64,000 nt of DNA, from the NCBI RefSeq assembly GCF_012273895.1, contig NC_052102.1, positions 10,844,002 to 10,908,001 of the forward strand, given 5' to 3'. Positions 57,101 to 63,100 of the stretch are shown here, one piece after another. This DNA is from Zerene cesonia. Lineage: Eukaryota; Arthropoda; Insecta; Lepidoptera; Pieridae. Every line of letters starts with the position of its first letter. Position 1 is the stretch's first letter. The translations under genes and the position numbers were made by a program. Below the pieces are notes generated by a model. The model had not been told where the DNA came from. It did no database searches and worked only from the letters and a program-made list of their open reading frames with translations.

Positions 57101-60100
57101 ATAATTATAAACTTTGATCCTAGAGAAAAAAAAATTTTTTTCAATTGTTTATAACAAAATTATATCAATTTGAAATTTTTATTTTCAAATTAAATCAAGT
57201 TAAATCGAAAAAAAAAATACATGTATGTATATATATATATTTTTTTTTTTCAATACATTAGTATTTCAAAAAATTGACCATACGCATTGAAATTTAATTT
57301 TTTACNNNNNNNNNNNNNNNNNNNNNNNNNNNNNNNNNNNNNNNNNNNNNNNNNNNNNNNNNNNNNNNNNNNNNNNNNNNNNNNNNNNNNNNNNNNNNNN
57401 NNNNNNNNNNNNNNNNNNNNNNNNNNNNNNNNNNNNNNNNNNNNNNNNNNNNNNNNNNNNNNNNNNNNNNNNNNNNNNNNNNNNNNNNNNNNNNNNNNNN
57501 NNNNNNNNNNNNNNNNNNNNNNNNNNNNNNNNNNNNNNNNNNNNNNNNNNNNNNNNNNNNNNNNNNNNNNNNNNNNNNNNNNNNNNNNNNNNNNNNNNNN
57601 NNNNNNNNNNNNNNNNNNNNNNNNNNNNNNNNNNNNNNNNNNNNNNNNNNNNNNNNNNNNNNNNNNNNNNNNNNNNNNNNNNNNNNNNNNNNNNNNNNNN
57701 NNNNNNNNNNNNNNNNNNNNNNNNNNNNNNNNNNNNNNNNNNNNNNNNNNNNNNNNNNNNNNNNNNNNNNNNNNNNNNNNNNNNNNNNNNNNNNNNNNNN
57801 NNNNNNNNNNNNNNNNNNNNNNNNNNNNNNNNNNNNNNNNNNNNNNNNNNNNNNNNNNNNNNNNNNNNNNNNNNNNNNNNNNNNNNNNNNNNNNNNNNNN
57901 NNNNNNNNNNNNNNNNNNNNNNNNNNNNNNNNNNNNNNNNNNNNNNNNNNNNNNNNNNNNNNNNNNNNNNNNNNNNNNNNNNNNNNNNNNNNNNNNNNNN
58001 NNNNNNNNNNNNNNNNNNNNNNNNNNNNNNNNNNNNNNNNNNNNNNNNNNNNNNNNNNNNNNNNNNNNNNNNNNNNNNNNNNNNNNNNNNNNNNNNNNNN
58101 NNNNNNNNNNNNNNNNNNNNNNNNNNNNNNNNNNNNNNNNNNNNNNNNNNNNNNNNNNNNNNNNNNNNNNNNNNNNNNNNNNNNNNNNNNNNNNNNNNNN
58201 NNNNNNNNNNNNNNNNNNNNNNNNNNNNNNNNNNNNNNNNNNNNNNNNNNNNNNNNNNNNNNNNNNNNNNNNNNNNNNNNNNNNNNNNNNNNNNNNNNNN
58301 NNNNNAATGTTATTTGCAGTTAACAATTTTCTTTTTTCTTTATTACAATATTTATGGCAAGACTAGGTATATATATATACATATACATACATATATATTT
58401 TTTTTTCGATTTAACTTGATTTAATTTGAAAATAAAAATTTCAAATTGATATAATTTTGTTATAAACAATTGAAAAAAAAATTTTTTTCTCTAGGATCAA
58501 AGTTTATAATTATATAAGTAATTTAAAAAAATATATGAGTTTTATCAATTTTTCAATAAGTTATGATTTTTTAAAGTTGCAGTTATCATCCCCTAGCTTC
58601 TAACTACCCTATCTCAGTTAATTTCAATTTTAGGAAAAAAAGTCATAGAAACATTTTTGTGTAAAATTTTACGCTCTACAAATTTTATTTAAAACTTTTT
58701 TTTCTAACACTTATGGTTTCGCCAAAATTTCAAAGAAACGACTTTATTTATTTTTTTTCACCCCTTCTCGGGGGTGAATTTAAAAAAAAACTTGCACAGT
58801 TCGTTTTTAGATTTCTCAAAGTAAATTATATCAAAAATTCAAGTTTTAATCTCAAATTCACATTTACCCTACCCATTTTCTTGGACTACTTGCATTGTTT
58901 CTGTAACGAAGAATGTTAATTAGCGAATTCTAATTATCGTAATGAATTGATTGTTAATTACCTATGAATATCCTCTAATTGCATGTCAAGGAATTTTAAG
59001 TGGGTTTCGGGAGCACTTTGGTATCTTTTAATTACGGAATTTATATCTAATATTATAAAATATGTAGGAGAAGGGAATGCCTACGTCAGTGGTTGAGACT
59101 GACCTCCGGATTAAAAACAATTTAATTAAAAAAAGTGTGTGTGCGATTCACAAACGATAGAAGTGAAACTTCTGTAAATCGACAAAAAAATGAAATGAAT
59201 ATATATAAAATAGTATGTAATATTTCTGTCTCATTCTTTGCCGGCTTCATTCTACACATTTTTGTATTTGTGTCTCTTACCTGTCGTTTTTTTCCGTTGC
59301 ATCAGGTTTGAAATCACAATCATTCTAAAAAAGTTCCACATCAAAAACACTTGATGCAATAATAACGGGGTGTTATAAGTTAGAAGTGTTATCTATGGTA
59401 TGGTAGCTCCCGAATGGGTGAAACGATTTTGATTTTTTTGTTATATGCGAGCGATTGAGCTGGTGGATCGCCTGATGGCAAGTGATCGCCACCGCCCATG
59501 AACATTCGCAGAGGTACTGCCTCTGCGAATGCGCCACCCGCGGACGGGGATAAAAGATAAGGGAAGGACTAGGATGGGATAATGAAATTAAAGTGATGCT
59601 TTCCCGGTGCGAGTTACCCCAATACGTGCCGAAGCGTTCTGGATTTTCGCATAGCTTTTTTTTGTTCATAATTTGAACGAGACGCAGTCGTAGTGTTCTT
59701 ATTTGATGAAAATTTGTTTAAATTTGAAAATTAGGCTAAACTGGTCGCCGGCAATAAATGGCGGTTTAAATATATTTTTTACAACTCCTTCAATATAGTT
59801 ATCAAATGAGATGGTCTGACTTTTTCTACACTGTGATAAATTTTAAAATTCAAGATGGCCGCTATTACAAAATGAGGTTGGATATTTTTAAATTATTATT
59901 GAAAATGGTCTAAAAACAATGCCATTGTGAATGCAAAAAAACGTACAAACAATCTTAGATTGATGTTTTATATAAACTGGTTCGAGTCTTGGCTCCTAGG
60001 CAAGATTTAGTGCTTTTACAATATCAGAGCTTAAAATAATAGTAGCTTTTAGAAAATAAGACGATATCACAAGCGCTACTTCAAACAGATTATTAATTAG

Positions 60101-63100
60101 GTCTCATAACGGTCGTTGCGTAAATAATTTATCAAAGAGCGATACTAATGAGCTGGGCATAAATCTAGGTACGCTAATAATAGCCTAGGGCGTCTGGCGC
60201 GAAGCTAGACTTGCAGGCGGCGGAGTCTAACTTGAAACCTATTTAACAGTTAATTCTTGTTAGTAGCCTAGTAATCACATTCGACGCTGGCTGTACATTT
60301 AAATTGTTATAATGAATTTGATAGTATAGTTACGTTTAATAATAGTATATGAGTAAGGAAGTGCGTATGTGTATATAAGCGGCTGAGCTGTTATTGATGA
60401 ATTTTAGTGACAAGTTATAGTGACGCTGGTACTAATTAATCATTTAGTCCGCCTAGGTACACCCTTTTTTTTCTATAAGAACCTTCCTTGTGCCTTTAAA
60501 CAAAAACGTTAATTTAAAAATTGGCGAGTTGGTCGAGCCGTTCGCTAGTTTAACGTTTAATTTTTATTCATAAGTAAAGATAGATGTAAGCAAATTTTAA
60601 CCGTTGAGACGAAATAACAATAAATAAAACAAAATTATCTATTTTCTTCGATCTTCATATCGATAGTATTTTGCAATAGTCTTCAAATTAACTGCTACAG
60701 GCTTACATTCAACATGAAGCGTAATTTTTTACATTATTTGTAGCGACTTAATTAAAAATTGTGAGTAATTTAATGCGCCTAATAAAATTTGTTAATACGC
60801 GTGTAAACGATAATAATTGCCATTTCTACACTAATATTATAATACTAGCTGCGCCCCGCGTTTTCACCCGCGTAAGTCCGTATCCCGTAGGAATAACGGG
60901 ATAAAAGTTACCTATATGCTATTCCAGATGTTCAGGTATCTACGTACCAAATTTCATTGCAATCGGTTCAGTAGTTTTTTGCGTGAAACAGCAACAAACA
61001 CACACACATCCTTACAAACTTTCGCATTTACAATATTAGTAGGATAGTAGGAGTAGGATTTGTGTAGTCATTTTTTAGTAATGGCAGTAATAAGAAGAAA
61101 CTTAAAAAAGAAGAATCATACAAAAGCATGTTTGTAACGTTTTCACGCAATTATCACTGAACCAATTTGAAAAGTTCTATCACATTAGATAGCTGCAACT
61201 TTACTGAGTGTCATAGGTTATATATGTACCACGGGCGAATGTGGGGCGAACACCTAGTTGTCTATACATTTAAATCCTGTTTCGAGCATTATGTTTATTC
61301 CTAACTTTCGGTAACATCAGTCAAGAATACGGAAGAAAATTTCCTCAAAATCGATTCAATACTTATTAAGATTAACAGGCATAAGCAAGCAGGCAGCAAG
61401 ACAAATTTTATATTAGCGTAAACAGCAAGAGCCCAGGTCATAGTAGAGTATTCTATTTAATCATTTTCAATAACCTTATCACTCTAAAGTTCAAAAACAA
61501 CCTCAACCTCCAATACACTACGTCAGCAACTAAAGAACCGCATAGTATTCTGTCTTTTTTGTTTATTAATTTATGTCTATTAAAATGTTAAAATCGATCA
61601 TATTCATGTGCAGTTTTTTTCGAAAATACCACAATTCTTTCTTTAGCGTAAACTCACCCGTATGATTTACTCTTACTAACAACCATCATTGTTGAAAGCT
61701 TATGTCTTATTTTCTTAATCTCTATTAATTGCATTTTCCATAACAATGTTCATTGCAACACGCGCTTGGTCTAACTAATACAACAAACAGAGACGATACA
61801 AGCCAGAGGTTTATAAATTTCCGCAGTTAATACATTAGCAGGGATGTTTATTAGTACCATATTATTAACGATGCATGTAAATTTAGATAAAGACCTAAAT
61901 ATGAATTAAGATATTTTGAGATTAAAGCACTACTTCAAAGTATACGAAAGGTTATAAATTTATTTTATATATTTACTTTATAAATTGCTAATCAAATACA
62001 TTGTTTAATGTTTACTGCGCTAACCATGGCTTCGAAAGAGCTAACAAAGCTAGCTAGATGTAATAGATCATAAGCCGGATGACTTGTACAAAGGTTCAAG
62101 AGCATACGGAGTAACCCCGTAGGTCTAGCCTAGACTGGCCCCAGGCGGCGCCGAGGTGGGCCCACATTACGTAAATTGCCCGCCACGCCATGCGGCCCGC
62201 GGTACACGCAATTTTGTTATTACGAAACGATTGTGATGGCTCACTGAATGGGTGTGTGTTGTATTGAAATGTTTGTTTATAGGTCTGTTTAACTAGTTAT
62301 GCGCCCGCGGCGCGCGTGCACTTTTCATAATCGCGCATCTATCCTTACTAATATTATAAATGTGAAAGAGTTTGTTTGACTTTGTTTCGCGTCGCAACGG
62401 AGCTATTTTATTATATAATTTTTGTGTGTCGCATTTGGGGAGCTAGAGAGTGGTGTAGGCTATTTTTACCACGGTGAAAAGTATGCTTTGGAAATTCCTG
62501 TGGAAATTTCCTGTGGGAATTTCCTGGGATATGCCGACGAAGCCGCGGGCGAAGAGATACTTCCTATAATTGTCCTATTTATCGCCATTTAATGTTGTTT
62601 TCAAGACGAAGCTGTATGCTTTTTCTAAGATTTCCTCTTTTTTGTAATTTTCATAATCAAATTTATCTATCGTTATAATCGTATAATCTACCTATCGTTT
62701 TCTATCCAGGGTTAAAAACGGTATCATATCCGAATTTATAATATTGTTATGCTTAACAACATAACAATTGCAAAAAGAAACGTAAGATTTTGATTGCATA
62801 AATTTTATGATACTAATAATTTGGCTTAAAAATATATGCTTCTTAATATTTGTAAATTACGTCTCTCGCTGATTGTCCGCAATGTACTCTTAAATTCATC
62901 AAAAATATAGAAATCTAAGAACGAAGCAACCATATTCTTGAAAGCTTATAATAACCAATCAGAAACAAACGTTTCAAAAACCATTGTATTTAATCTTTTG
63001 TTTGCTAATTCAAGTACTTTAGGGACCAGAATGTTTTTCAACCTTGAAGATCTCTTTATAATCCACATTAGCAAAGGATTTAAGAGACTTACCCAATGAA

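Larger units (their letters stand above)
56726..58888. mobile_element. Large element with ~510 bp terminal inverted repeats around gap 4
   Basis: Left arm about 56728-57238, right arm about 58370-58886, nearly identical in inverted orientation; outer ends GTCCAAGAAAATGGGTAGGG. TA dinucleotides at 56726-56727 and 58887-58888 look like the target duplication. The centre is the 1000 N gap, so content and true length are unknown. The arms have no coding capacity. A fold-back DNA transposon is likely; a scaffolding artefact is possible. Confidence 0.6.
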
